In this document: in pieces, positions 46,105 through 59,450 of the stretch
Position numbering within the stretch: position 1 is the first letter of the stretch
Layout of the letters: the number at the start of each line of letters is the position of its first letter
From: Colocasia esculenta
Taxonomy: Eukaryota; Streptophyta; Magnoliopsida; Alismatales; Araceae
Direction of reading: 5' to 3'
Assembly: GCA_014218235.1 (NCBI GenBank)
Contig: CM024755.1
Coordinates: forward strand, 161,255,941 to 161,319,940
Length of the DNA: 64,000 nt
Translations under genes and position numbers: made by a program
The notes under the pieces: generated by a model
Told to the model about the DNA's origin: nothing
The model's database searches: none
What the model saw: the letters and a program-made list of their open reading frames with translations, nothing else

Positions 46105-49100
46105 TGTCACACCCCCAGTTTACAGAGGAATAAATTGGGCATGTGAGGATCACATACGAATCATGCAGTCAGGTAATGTAGAGTAGAACTAAATAAAATA
46201 GAGAGACGAGATAATATTGGTATAAATCAAATCATCAACTCTTTATTCCATTAATTTCCAATGCCAAATTACAACCTCTAAGACTTAGAGCTAAAACATA
46301 GGGCCCATTTATTGAAAGAAAAATTACTTTGACTTCTTCAAACTAAATAACTACTGTAGACTTCATATGCCTAAGCACGACTTACGACAACTCTCCAGTA
46401 CTCTCTTCACTCGAGCATGCCCCCTTCAGTTTCAATGTCCAATTCATCATCACCTAAAAATGGTTAAACAACAATATGAGCTAACACTTAATAGGATATA
46501 CATCTAGTGGTGTGGGCAATGATATAAGTAGTTTAACATTTTATCATGCAAGATACTATCATGCAATATTCATAGGACAAAGACGATCATGATATCGATA
46601 TACATCAATCTCAGAGGTATAAAATGTACTTGACAAGAGAACGAATCAGTAAACATTTACCAAGTGAGAAGAAACAATTACCAATGGTGTAGATGAATAT
46701 ATGAGCATTAGCCAATGGAAAAGCAAGTTAGGAGATTTAAATCCAATATCATATATGATGAATAGTACGAGTGGAATTTCATTGAATTCTAGTGAACACT
46801 GACATATTAGATTCAATAGTAATGACATATAAAATAGAATTGGCCATTAATATTTCAATCATATCAATTTGTCAATCAATCAATTAATCATTCAATAACA
46901 ATTTGGACAGTCAGTTAGGTGCTATGCGAGACACCCCAATGGATCATATACTTATGTTGTTATAAGTATTTCGGATGCTCCTCCCATGGCCAGACTGGGC
47001 CCTTATATGCACTTGCATCAGTCATGAACCAAAGTTCCATTTAATTTCTCGTAATTCCATTTCATTTGTGGCCAACATGATTTCCAAGAATAATCTTATT
47101 GTATGATGACTTAAGATCATTCAAGAAATAGAGAAGATGACACATATGATATAGAGACGATGACTTGGAAATGACATGTGCAATCAGTGCGATACTAGAA
47201 AGGGTAAAACACATGTCTGCTTAGTTAAATCGATCTACTGGTAGAAAACTCTTGTTAGAACCCACACATGCCAGACGATACGTTTACCATTGAGCACTAA
47301 AAGCTTGGCACGCTTACAATCGGATCAATCACATGAACATGTCAATAGAAACACACCATAAGGTTCAACATGATTTCGACAATAGGTCAGGAATTTAATG
47401 GGACAACCAGTTTGTTGGCCACGTGGGAATCCATGGTCAGAGGAGACTTATGGAGGCCTTAGTCAAAGAGACACTAGTCCGGCAGAAGGAATATCCGACG
47501 GAGAGTTCATCCAAGCCAAGAAGGGGTTTCCTATCGTGCAAGAGTGTATGCGCATATCACATGTGTGAATCGCTCAGGTGCATGTATGAATGTCGTTTAA
47601 ATCCGATTATGGAAACCTCACAATAGACAAGTAACAAGAGAGATAAATCAAGGAATAAAATCATGCATGACAAATTTTTTGCAAGTTCTCATGTGCTTAT
47701 TTTAACAAGTTTGTTAACAAGGTAAGAAAGAGAGCAATGGTAAGTAGAGAACATGATCAAAACTTTAAGAGCAATTAGAATCATGTTAAAATATTTAAAA
47801 TTTAATCAATGTTTAAATTAATACATGACATATAACCTTCATAGAATAGATCAAACACATACATGCGAAGAAACGACGAAGAACAACGGAAACCAGGACG
47901 TATGCCCCTTAAAAGACAAATGTAGTCCCATACCTTCCACTTATAGGGTCATAACTCAGTGAATTCTTATGCAAATATGGCACATGAATATACCATCTTG
48001 AAGCCCTTTGAATAAGGAATCTAACAAAGTAAACGGCTCGTCAAATCAAAGTTAATAGGAAATGTTATGGCTAGTTAAGTAGGCACTGCACATAATGAGG
48101 TTTGCTAAAGGATTCCTGTCACATTATAAATGCGACAGGTCGACCCATCACCTTCTGGACAGGTGTTCTAGGTTGCCAAACAAGCCCAGTTGACTCCTGC
48201 TTGGACTAGGGTGACATAGGGCAGTTCCAGGGCTTATAACTCACAATATAGAGCATGAAAAATTATAACACAAAGTTCATTGGATTGCTATCTCACTAAG
48301 CTAACTACTGTAATGAGAAATTGGAAAACCAATCACGTTTACTAGGTCAACTTGACTTTGTGGGACAGACTATAGAAAGCTGACATAATAGTGATGTTTT
48401 GGTCACTGCACTCTACACACATCATGAAACAGAGCGATTTTGGTCTTGTTTGAAAGTATACTCAAAGGGGAACATTATTCATGTTGAGTGCTTGATCTAA
48501 AAATGACTCAGACAAGAGATAAAAGATTCATAAGACAGTGCAAGGGTTTCATAAGGTAGAAAGACTACTATGATGATACAAGATTTATTTCGATGACACA
48601 ACAAGACATAAATTGGGGAAAATAGTATAAACATGATCTAAACATATGTATGCAAGCAATGCATGAGTTTAATTAGAGTTTGGCTTAGAGAAGAACTACC
48701 TTTGGTATTAAGAATCAAGTCATCACTTCAGAAACCCTAGTTGGATAAGTTGTAGGAGAACGTCTAATACTCTCAAATCACTACATGAAAATTGCGCAAA
48801 ACACCCATAAAAAAAGTTAGACTCAAAGAGCTTTCTAATGGTATATGGTATTCTAGGTATGGTCGTGGTATCACTAACCTCTGGAAGCAAACAACAGCAG
48901 GCAGGTCTGCTAGTCGCAACAAAAAGAGAGTTGAAGAAGGGAAGAAGCACCACAGTTGCAACCTCCTCCTTTAGATTCTCTCACCTCCACAACCTTCAGC
49001 AACGTCCCAAGAAACCCTAGGGGCATCCCATGGCAGAGAGGGGCTCAATTTATAGACAAATGTGTGTTTAGTAGTCCTATTGGGATTAGGAAACTAGGGC

Positions 49101-49831
49101 TACAAATTTTGGGACTTGTTGCCATCTTTTTTAGATTTCTCTCCCAATTAGTGATGGAAATAGTTTAGGAAACATCCCATATGTTGTAACCACGATTTCG
49201 GTTCATTTGGTGGCCCATTGATGGTGTATTGGGTGAGATCTCCTTCTCTTAATCTTACTTAGTTGAGATTTCCAAATTTCGAGATAGTTTTCTATTTGAA
49301 ATTTACTCATGGCCCAAAACACATCTCTTGGCCCATTTCTCTTATTGGGTTGTTAATACCCATTATTTAAAGTCTACCCATAATTTTTATTTTAATGTTT
49401 GACCCCTTTATGTATATGTGATAATGGGTTTCCAACCTCTTAATTATGATAATAAGTCATAATAATTCTTAAATTTGGTCCAAGAGATTTTTCTTGGATC
49501 AAATGTTTTTATGGGACAATAGGGAGTATTATTTAAAGTCTAACTATGATTTTTATGAAATTTTTAGAAGTTTTTTTGCACATGCGATAACTGTAAGGCC
49601 CTCAATTTATGTGCATATTATATCTGTTTTGATGCTTTGACTGTTCTGCCAGAAACTCTGCTTAACGTCAACACCCCTTGACGTTAAGAGTTTGTTGACA
49701 GCAACTTTTATGTCGTTGGCTGTATGGCCAGAAGAGATAGATGTCAACATCGATTGACGCCTATTTCTGGTTGACGACAGCTATGTGGTCGTTTACTTCT
49801 CCAGCTGTGTTTGGGATTCCAGATCTGAAAC

Positions 49832-52595
49832 TATAACACCCCACTTAGGCCCGGTCCAGTTATACCAACTCTCATCGAGTCTAAGAGATGTGCTACATGG
49901 GAACACACCCTGACATATATCAAATGTAGGTTGATTCATTCACAAATAAATAATAATGTAGCGAAAATAAAGCACAATTCATCAACTTTAATAATCAAGT
50001 CCATAGTCCATCAAATAGTCCACAATGCTATAGGTAGTCAATTACAATGTTCATAACATAAACAAATCCTGACATACAAATATCTCTCAACCACACAATC
50101 ACAATCAATCCTCTCGCTCCAAATCTGATCCCGCTATCAAAGCCTCGAGATCCGCTGTCTCACCTGAAATGTTAAGCAAGTATGAGTCTACAACGAAGAC
50201 TCAACAAGCGGCTCAAAAATGGATTACCAATCTAACATATACATAATGGTTTCAAAACATGTTATTGCATATAAAGTTCAGCAACCATATTACTTGCAAT
50301 ATATATACATTTATCATTCACTTCATAAGTCAAAAGTGAGTACAATTGCTACTAGAATAAAGCATCAGTTTAAGACATGATCTTAACTTCACAATACTTA
50401 TCTTTGCTAAAAGGTTTCAAATCTGATCATGATGATATGAATTCAAGTATTAACATGGTACATTTATCATACATGATTCCAAGGGTTTGCATATTAAGCA
50501 TGATTATAAAACATTCACCCGAATGAAATAAAACAAGTATTACATGCAATCTTTATAGAGCTGAAAACAAACTTTATTCATAACATATACATATGTACAA
50601 ATGTTTTGCCAAGACACAGCCCAAACCACCCATTAGAAGTCAGATAGACATATGAACATATACTCATCACCTAAGCAATTAGTGATAGAGTCTTGGTTAT
50701 TGCGCAATACCGGGGGAAGCTCTCCCCACCTTAATCAGTGGTACTTGTCCACCTCTAGGATTTCTTCCCGTACCCTTAGGAACATATAACATATTGAACA
50801 TTTCTATAGGGACATTACTATGGTCATATTCCAGATTACTTCTATGGTGGCAGTGTCTTATTAGCCATATACAAATTTCTCCATATTCAAATACAACATA
50901 ACATGCTGCTAAATTATATACATATATCCAGATGCTAATAGAGACATATTTCTGATTTATCACATGCTATATTTTTTGAACATTTTCCCACAATTCATTT
51001 CAAAAGAACACAATTCTCACAATGATAATCAGACTTAAATAGTTACAGTCATCAAAAAATCATAAAAGTTTTCTAGAACGTGCCTCTACTAACATAAATC
51101 AAATCAAAAAAATTTCATGATTTTATGACATATATTCTAATTTCCAAAGTAATCAAATCAGCGATAAAATAGAGAAATATTCATCACAATTAAACCGTTT
51201 ATCAACCTGGTTTAATATTTTTACTGTGTGTATATCATAATAATAAAAAGTACTGTTCAAAATCTCATGATTTTTGGAATCTAGACACTATTTATCAAAT
51301 TAAAATAATACTACTGATTTTTATATTTCAGTTATGGAAATTACAGAAAATGGTCAAATTTGGATTCTAGATCTAAAAATTTATCATGAGCATGCATCAA
51401 TTATAAAATTACAGAGAATATCCCTGTCATGTATTTTTACATATAAATCAAAAATTTATCACGAGCATGCATCAATTATAAAATTTTTCTCTTAAATCTA
51501 AGCTTAATTCCATAACTCAGATAATTACCCTAAATCATGGTGACTACAGAAACTAACCCAATTTATAGTGTGTCAAAAAGTTGTTCTACTGAACATTGCA
51601 CATTTCACAGAAAGTCCATTCGAAGTTTGAATACAAATATATAAATCAGGATGTAAAAACAGGTCAAAATAGTGAACAAAAGAACTTGACAGCAACCCTA
51701 TTGTCGTTAACCTCAATTGACAGCAAGAAGGTTGACGTTAAGTTCATCCTTGATGGCAGTCAAGGTTGACGTTAACCTGACAGGAAACCTGAACTCATAC
51801 GAGACTCATATAAACCCCAAATCTGATTGTTTGTAAATTTTTAAAATCATGTAAAAATTATAAGAAGGTAAAATGTAAAGTTGGGAACCCGATCCATAGG
51901 TTACTTGCCTCTAAAACACCAAGAATTCAACAGATTTAGCTGATGAAGCCCGCCTTGGCCGACCAAGACAGTCCTCCTTTCGGGTTAAAATCTTTGATCC
52001 GTAGGTCCGCGATGGTAAGAACACCTTGGGGATGCCTTCAGCCTTCAAAAGCACACCTTCTTCACTCATAGATGCTTGGTCTTAGCCTCCACGAAGATCA
52101 AAACGCTAGTTTTCTTCCACCTCTCTTTCAGACTTGGAGAAAATTCCCCAAAATCGGTTCCAAGAAGCTAACCCACCCTTTTTATAAGGGATAGGCCTCC
52201 CCAAACTCTGCCCACGAGGTAAGATTCGTAACCCCCGACGTTACCAAAATTCTAGCCACTTACCATAACTATACCAGAGCTGGACTGCGAGAATCTCACT
52301 GTCAGTTCTGGAAGAAGTAGATGTCAAGGTCTACTGCCGTTTACACAGAGTAGACGCCAATCGATATGGACGTTTACTTGAAGTTGACAGCAATGGATGT
52401 TGTCGTTAACATGCTGTTGACGGCAGTCGATGTAGCCGTCAGAAACACAGATCAACCTGCATCTAACCCGAGAACAGACCATACCACACTACAACATATT
52501 AAACTATACATAAATATACATAGAAATTTCTAAATACACAATAAAATAGGCATCAATTGAAATTAAAACTATAAAGAAAGTTTCAGGACATCACA
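49832..52595 (-). mobile_element. Solo LTR of the same gypsy family, inverted, inside 49592-57169
   Basis: The plus strand starts TATAACACCCC (a decayed TGTAACACC) and ends GGACATCACA. The target duplication GAAAC is exact at 49827-49831 and 52596-52600. It is 2764 bp. Read on the minus strand it has the order of the family: TTGACGGCAA-type motifs (52310-52440), TATA box (52179-52186), GGCAAGTAACCTATGG (near 51900), motifs again (51700-51780), and GACTCATACTTGCTT with GGTGAGACAG (50160-50200). An LTR has therefore landed inside a relative in the opposite direction. Confidence 0.88.
52179..52186 (-). promoter_or_regulatory. TATA box of inverted nested LTR
   Basis: The minus strand reads CCTTATAAAAAGGG, about 410 bp from the LTR's 5' end and between its two TTGACGGCAA motif arrays. 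Confidence 0.6.
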
Positions 52596-54217
52596 GAAAC
52601 TGTCCCGTTTTCTCCGGAGTCTAATTAGGAAACCTATCCCCAACGGTCAGGACTCTTATGACCGTGGTTGCTTACGACTCTAAACCCTATTTATTTGGGT
52701 CGTCTTTGCAAAGAGAGGGCTTTTCTCACCTAGGGCTATTTTGGTTTCAGGGAGAGAGAAGAGAGAGTTTGAGAGGCTTGATCCGGCAATCTGAAGGCTT
52801 CTTCGGCGATCTTCTGTGTTTGGGAGATTCTTCTGAAGGTGGAGGAGCTCTCCTAACGCCGGGGGATCAACTGCTCAAGCGTGGAGCTCAGATCAAGGAG
52901 AAGAACATCACCTCTTTGGCTTGGTCGAGGAGAGCTTCATCACCAAAATTCGATCTTTAGAGGTTTTTAGTGAGGCAAGTAACTTAGGGGTTTCGTCCCT
53001 AGACCTATCACCTAGAGTTTAGGTATTTTTCTATATTTTTAATTTGTGTCTTGGACCCCTAACTTCATCATTTTTATGTGTTCGGTCTGCACCTTCTGCA
53101 GACAGGAGGTTGATGGTAACCTTATTACTGCCAAGTTTCTGAGTTAACGACAATCGATTCTGCTATTAACCCACCCTGACGGCAAGCCCCTTGCCGTCAA
53201 GTTCATCTGGTTTTTACATAACTGTGAATTTAATCTGTGTGATGTGATTTTCGGGGATTTCTTGATGTTTGCATATGTTATAAAATTTCTAGTTGGTCAG
53301 GTATGATATTAGGTCAAACCATGAATTCCTGTAAATGTTTTGATAATAATTGTGAATTATAGAATTTCTGTTAAGGGGAAAAATGCATGTTTTGATAGGG
53401 CTAAACTCAGATTAAATAGATATGATGTATGATATTGTTACAGGAAATTTTCATGAACTTAGGGTTACTGTATACATGCTTTGAGACTATTAGATCCGTC
53501 TGTTCACTGTATATCATGCTTAATTGAAATATCTTGTTAAATTGCATGAGATCTCTATTAAATGTTAAAAATAAATATACTGTCATGAAAATTCTAAAAA
53601 ATGAACCATGTGATATGTTCCATGGGTAGAGTTTATGGTTAAAATTTGGGACTATTCTGTTATCTATAAGTACTGTTTTCAATTATAAAGGCATTAAAAG
53701 CCATTTTAAGCATGATTATCCAAGAAATAGTATTTTTAGTTATTAGTAGCATGTTTAGGTATTGTTATACATGTTTTAATATTGTTAGACAGCCATGATA
53801 GGTTTTGTAAACTGAAATATATGTGTTTGAATGGTATGCATGTGAATGGACCAATAAGTGCATGTAAAATGATGTTAATCATGTGATTATTTGAGATAAT
53901 GTGATTAAGTGAATATGTGCCGAAATTGACACTGCTACCATAGAAGGCTGTGGAGTCGTACTATAGAAAAGTCCCTATGGGAAGGCTCAATGTATATGTG
54001 ATATCCTGTGGGCATTAGGATGAAATCCTGGAGGTGGACAGGTACCACTGGTTAGGGTGGAGAGGGCTTCTCTCAGTTCTGCGCAGTTACCAAGATTCGT
54101 CACTATAACGCCTAGGTGACAGGTATGTGTTATGTGATATGTGTGTTTTTCTTTATGGTGGTTCGGACTATGTGTCACGACAAAAGAAAGATAATGTGTA
54201 AAAATGTGAAATGTGTG

Positions 54218-56372
54218 TGCTAGTTATAGGTGCCCTGCAAGCCAATTCACGTGAGTGATGGCACTTGTAATTATGTACAATATCATTTGGTAATATTATA
54301 ATGGTATTTTCTCACTGTATATTCCATGCGTATGTATATTGTGATGTCCATGGGTCTGTGCAATGGGAATTGGATCATTATGAGATCATGATAATGAGGC
54401 CGATCCTCTTTAAACACAGATCCTAAATATTCCTAGTCATAGGTTACTCAAGAAGGACATTGAGATGACCGGAAAGACCGGTGTGCCATATACTGTCCAT
54501 ATGATGGAAGCAGCTGGTCTCATAGCTGCTTGTGTGGAGACACTAGGGATATGGTGCAGGTGCTTATTGGAGAATGAGTTCACTGAATGATCCGTTCTCG
54601 GAATGCTATAAGGTTAATGATACCTGATTGTCAGATAGAGATTCAGTAGTCTCAGTTGTGTAACTGGTCCTTAGACTTGAGACACCAAAGATGTCTTGTT
54701 TGAGTACTCCATTCTTTGATACTGGATTTATAGGTCTGGATGTTCCAGGTCTAGTATGGCCAGTCATTGGGAATGGTAGCCAACCTTACAAAGGCAATTA
54801 TGTGTCAATAAAGGATCATCCACTCTCGGAATCGTGAGAGGAATATCCCATATTGTCTTACTCAGGCAAATCCCTGGCCAGGGTCAATTGGATTTAGTGA
54901 GAAGGAGTTCTCCGGGAGAATCCGATAAGAGTTTGACTTTAACAGATTCCATATAGACCTGACAACACCATGCCTAATATATGGTCTCTGGGATAATAGA
55001 TGGATGAGGGACTACAGGTACACGGTAACTGTGGGCAGACAGGTCCAATGGATTTGATCACTCGTATCGTCTGGGGATTATGGCATAGTGGCCTAGTATG
55101 TTCATAATCGATGAGTTGAGTGAATTATTATGGAGATAATAATTCACTAAGTCAGAAGGAGTTCTAACGAGTACAACTCACGGCCAGCTCGATATTGGGC
55201 CTAGAGGGTCACACACAAAAGGTGGATAACGCGATGAATAGAGGATTGGGTAAAAGTTATCAATAAGCCTTATTTAACCCATTATGGACCTATTGGGTAA
55301 GACCCAATAAGCCTTGATAAGGATCCATTAAGGGAGCATACTAGGATCATGCCACCTCACCCCTTCTGGAAGGAGGACACCTCATCATCATTAATCATCA
55401 TTACATGATGAGGTGTCCCTGTGAGGTGTCCCTTGTCATGATTACATGACGAGGTGTCCTTGCAAGGTGTCCCTCTTGTCATCATGACATGGTGAGGTGT
55501 CCTTGCAAGGTGTCCCTCTTGTCATCATGACATGGTGAGGTGTCCCTACGAGGTGTCCCTTGTCATGATTACATGACGAGGTGTCCCTACAATGTGTCCC
55601 TCTTGTCATCATGGCATGGTGAGGTGTCCCTGCGAGGTGTCCCTTGTCATGATTACATGACGAGGTGTCCTTTCAAGGTGTCCCTCTTGTCATCATGACA
55701 TGGTGAGGTGTCCCTGCGAGGTGTCCCTTTTCATGATTACATGATGAGGTGTCCTTGCAAGGTGTCCCTCTTGTCATCATGACATGGTGAGGTGTCCCTA
55801 CGAGGTGTCCCTTGTCATGATTACATGACGAGGTGTCCTTGCAAGATGTCCCTCTTGTCATCATGACATGGTGAGGTGTCCCTACGAGGTGTCCCTTGTG
55901 CTCTCTAAAAATAGAAGGGCTTCTCTTTGAAGTTTATGGGCTAGAGCTTGAGAAGAGAAATCACCTACTTCATCCCCCCTTCCTGTCTCTCCCTCCTGTG
56001 CTCTCCCTAGGCAAGAGGAGAACTTGGAGGGTCGAGCCCTTTTGTTGTTGCTGCTACTTGCTGCTGTTGGCCGCTGTGTTGCATTGCACGACTAGGAGGA
56101 GTGGCACCACCGGTGTAGGAGGGGTCATCGTCATCGCCGATCATCCACTGTGTGGATACCGCTAGAGGGAGCCTCGTGAGAGCTCCTTCAAACAAGGACT
56201 AGTTCTGCGCTTCAGGGGATATACGATCTCCCCTAGGTGAGATTGTCTCACGCCTTATTTGTATGCATGTTTACATGCACCCTACATCATAGCCCGATCA
56301 AGTACATAGATGGAAATCGATTTTTTGTTTTACTTCCGCTGCGCATGTGATGCCCTAAGTCGATTTCCAACA
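54218..56372 (+). mobile_element. Solo copia LTR nested in the gypsy LTR
   Basis: It starts TGCTAGTTATAGGTGCC and ends CGATTTCCAACA, with an exact target duplication GTGTG at 54213-54217 and 56373-56377. It is 2155 bp with no internal domain. The 3' end TTTTACTTCCGCTGCGCATG is the typical end of U5 in several plant copia lineages and gives the orientation. A minisatellite (55390-55900) precedes a TATA-like CTAAAAATAGAAGG (55905). The small ORFs at 55673-56195 are repeat or LTR sequence. Confidence 0.87.
55390..55900 (+). repeat. 42/84-bp minisatellite upstream of LTR promoter
   Basis: About twelve half-units are built on GAGGTGTCC. They mostly alternate GAGGTGTCCTTGCAAGG + TGTCCCTCTTGTCATCATGAC and GAGGTGTCCCTACGAGG + TGTCCCTTGTCATGATTAC, giving an 84-bp dimer. 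The units end in small palindromes (GTCATGATTACATGAC, GTCATCATGAC). The array stops directly before the TATA-like box at 55905. Confidence 0.88.
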
Positions 56373-57256
56373 GTGTGTTCATGTGCAAAGTGTTTATGTG
56401 AAAGTGATGTGCTAATGTGTTACAATATGAAATAATGTGAAACCATGTGATCATGTTATATTTATGTTAAAACAGCAAGAAAAATGTGTGATTATGTGAT
56501 ATAAAAGCATGTGAAAAGTGATAGATATCATGCTAGGTTTGTTAGTAACCATGTGTTTAATTCCATGATCAAGTTAATTGGAGAAATGTTGTGAATGAGT
56601 TGTATTTGATATCATGATTTAAGCTAAGACCATGTGTAGATAGCATGTTATAGGTTATTTATTTGTACTTGTTTGTTATGACATGAACCATGTGGTAAGA
56701 TTACTCTTGTTGTTAAAAGAATAGCATGAATGTGATATGTGTAAGGAGGTGCCAATAGGTTACTTGCTAAGTTTTTTGTGAAGACTCATACTTGCTTTAA
56801 CATACAGGTGAGACAGGTATCCCTGTGCTTGAGGAGGACATTGTGAGGAGCGACTCCGAACGAGAGGAGTAGCGGAGCTTGTGGAGGATTATTTGCTAGA
56901 TTGCACTTTCTTTACTAGTATGTGGACAATGTTATGTTATGGACTTGTATAATTATGGACTTTGTTTATATTCATTGCTACTATATAGACTGTGGAATGT
57001 GTGTAATGATGATGTAATAAGAATCTCTTTCAATTCCGCTGTACTTCCTTTTGTTATTTATGTACATCTCTACCTACTATGTTATGTTGGATACATGTCC
57101 CACTGTGATGATGCACTTTATATCGATGTAGATTGGTATAATCGTACCAGTATAAAGAGGGATGTTACAATAACAGTGTGTATGCTTGAGCTAGTCTAAA
57201 TAGCCCTTTTCGATTTATCTCCTATTTTCCAATTATCAAAATTCCAGGGTGTTATA

Positions 57257-57740
57257 GCCTTGACTGTATAGCCAACTCTTCTATGCCACAACTCACTGAT
57301 GTCTTCCTTTTGTACTAACAAGCATATGTCTTGTTGCTTCAGTTCATCCAAGTAGATTACGTACATGTTTCGTTCCCTTTTGGCAGTGAACATAACTTCT
57401 TTTGATCGAGGGTATGTGATCTCACATTCTTCTGACTTGAACTAAATATCATGGCCTTTATCACATAGCTGTCTTAATTATGCTAATTAGATTGTGCTTG
57501 AGTCCCTCCACATACAATACTTTGTCAATGAGGCTAGTTCCTTGAGTTCCAATTGATCCAATTTTAGTTACTTTGCCTTTTCCATTGTCACCATATGTTA
57601 CAATGCCGCCTACCTTAGTTGATAGAGAGATAAATGCTCGACGGTCACTTGACATGTTCCTAGAGCACCTGCTGTCCAGATACCATTTGGTTTTGGTTGC
57701 TCCAGCACTAATGTACAAGGGAATTACTTGAGAATTTTAT
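57257..57740 (-). pseudogene. pol: Copia IV protease and GAG-pre-integrase remnant
   Basis: The protease part (57461-57718) reads KTKWYLDSRCSRNMSSD. The usual DSGCS is DSRCS here, with Gly after the catalytic Asp-Ser changed to Arg. VTYGDNGKGKVTKIGSIG and VLYVEGLKHNLISI follow. GAG-pre-integrase text is at about 57262-57393 (MYVIYLDELKQQDICLLVQK, ELWHRRVGY). The short stretch at 57196-57256 in the same open frame is solo-LTR sequence. The domain is cut by the LTR stack at 57256 and resumes as integrase at 46104. Confidence 0.83.
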
Positions 57741-58551
57741 GTACCCAATCTTTCTTGGGTCCTTCGTGGTTAGAGTCATTGTTTTGTGTTTTCTTCACAA
57801 CCCATTTTTTTAAACATTTTAGGGCAATTCCACTTATTTTGACCAAGTTTACCACAATTGTGACAAGGATCATTTATATTAACTTATTCTTTAATCAACT
57901 TTGGTGTTGGATATACTTGAGGATGCATTATCTTTTCTTCATTTTCAGGTGAAAATATCCTACTCCCCTCCTTTTACGATTGTTAGTCTGACTTTCTAGT
58001 ATCATCCTTAAAGTTTTCCTCCTTGTGGAGAATTTGCTTATAGTGTATTTTAATTGGTTATTTTCTAACTTTAATCGATTAATTGCATTGCTGTCATTTA
58101 GTTTATTTTTCTTATTTCTAGAAGATTCTCCAATTTTTCTAGAAGTTATAGGTTCATCTATTGTTAGTCTTTTAGTAAGCTTTAGCTGATTATATTCTAC
58201 AATTAATTTATCAGCCTCAGCCCAACTGCACTCTTCTATAAGATCTTCCACTTTCTTCTTCAATTGATTATTTGTTTCGATGAGATTTTTTACTTCTTTG
58301 ATTAATCTATTATTTTCTTCAAGTGTTTTAGTATGTTAATTTTTTAATTCTTTCAGTTCTTTGTGAGCCTTTTTAAAGTTTTCAAATAGTTCTTTAAAAG
58401 CATCTTCTATAGTATAGCCATCATCATTATCTGTGAAGGAATCATAAGATGAGTCAAATGATACCTGGTCATGGTCTGCCATCAAGGCCAGGTTTGCCTA
58501 GTCTTCTTCTTTTTCAAATTCTATGCATGATGGTTGCTTAGAGTTTTCATC
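57741..58551 (-). pseudogene. gag: Copia IV gag, C-terminal part
   Basis: On the minus strand this has a coiled-coil region rich in Lys/Glu/Asn (57928-58263: EADKLIVEYNQLKLTKRL, INRLKLENNQLKY). A second knuckle-like motif follows near 57830-57880 (CHNCGKLGQNKWNC), with Gln in place of the zinc-binding His. An acidic stretch precedes the coiled coil (about 58400-58500). Frames shift several times. The gag is cut at 58551 by Cassandra and continues at 59560. Confidence 0.78.
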
Positions 58552-58644
58552 TGTAACACCCCATGTGAGAATATGTTAAATGGACTAAATCAACAAACTA
58601 CCAATAACTCGGACTAGTCATTTTCAGAGCTCAAGTAAGAAAAG

Positions 58645-58710
58645 ACCTCTGAAGTTAAGCGTGCTCAGTTGGGAGTAGTCCCATGATAGGTGACCTTCCT
58701 GGAAAGTCTA
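58645..58710 (+). promoter_or_regulatory. 5S rRNA-like segment in Cassandra LTR 1 (Pol III promoter-like)
   Basis: CTGAAGTTAAGCGTGCTCAG corresponds to the 5S internal A-box region, GGGAGTAGTCCC to the intermediate element, and ATAGGTGACC to the C box (GATGGGTGACC in 5S). The C box has one change here. Confidence 0.8.
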
Positions 58711-59080
58711 CCAACTAGTATGGTTGTTGGGCCAGTTTGTTGGTTGGGTCGTCACAAATGTTATCAAAGCCTTGCTCAGCCGGAAGTATAGGAACTAAAT
58801 GCCACACAGGGAAAAGTGTTATACTATGGGAGCCACCTCTTGAGGCCATAATGATGCAAAGTGGTACATAGTGGGAGCCACCTCTTGAGGTTGTGGGGGC
58901 CACCTCTAGAATCCTGCCTTCCTGGGGTTTGATTGTGTGCTACATGTGAGCAGGGACGATGACGTCGCTTATATAAGAGGGGTAGATTGTAATATCCTGT
59001 ATAAGTATATGTTAAATGGACTAAATCAGTAGACTATCAATAACTCATACTAGTCATTTTCAGAGCTCGAGCAGAAAAAG

Positions 59081-59146
59081 AACTCTGAAGTTAAGCGTGC
59101 TCAGTTGGGAGTAGTCACAGGATGGGTGACCTTCGTGAGAAGTCTA
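59081..59146 (+). promoter_or_regulatory. 5S rRNA-like segment in Cassandra LTR 2
   Basis: AAGTTAAGCGTGCTCAG, GGGAGTAGTCAC and GGATGGGTGACC. The C box is intact, making this the best-preserved Pol III-like promoter of the three. Confidence 0.8.
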
Positions 59147-59450
59147 CCAACTAGCATGGTTGTTAGGTCAGTTTACAAGTTAGGTTGTCACAAATGGTAC
59201 CAGAGCCTTACCCATCCAGAAGTGCAGGAACTAAGTGCCATACAGGGCAAAGTGCTACGTTATGGGAGCCACCTCTTGAGGCCATAATGGCGCAAAGTGC
59301 TACATAGTGGGAGCCACCTCTTGAGCCTATGACGTCGCTTATATAAGAGGGGTAGATTGTAACACCCCATGTAAGAATATGTTAAATAGACTAAATCAAC
59401 AAAGTACCAACAACTTGGATTAGTCATTTTCAGAGCTTGAGCAGGAAAAG

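Larger units (their letters stand above)
49592..57169 (+). mobile_element. Solo LTR of the gypsy family, nested; holds two more LTRs
   Basis: It starts TGTAAGGCCCTCAAT and ends GAGGGATGTTACA, with an exact target duplication ATAAC at 49587-49591 and 57170-57174. Its own parts are 49592-49831, 52596-54217 and 56373-57169, about 2.65 kb. It is the same family and orientation as the gypsy 5' LTR at 15924. TTGACGTTAA-type motifs lie at 49660-49790 and 53100-53215. There is no primer site or internal domain. Confidence 0.9.
46105..57256 (-). mobile_element. Solo LTR (gypsy type) in copia IV, containing further LTRs
   Basis: The outer ends are TGTCACACCCCC... and ...CAGGGTGTTATA. The flanks GTCTT (46100-46104) and GCCTT (57257-57261) are a 5-bp duplication with one change. 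Its own sequence is 46105-49586 and 57170-57256, about 3.57 kb. It is homologous to 8247-12071 (GTGGGAATCCATGGTCAGAGGAG, GGGCAATGATATAAGT). It interrupts copia IV at the GAG-pre-integrase/integrase border. ORFs such as 47423-47626 and 48723-49168 show no recognisable protein. Confidence 0.84.
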
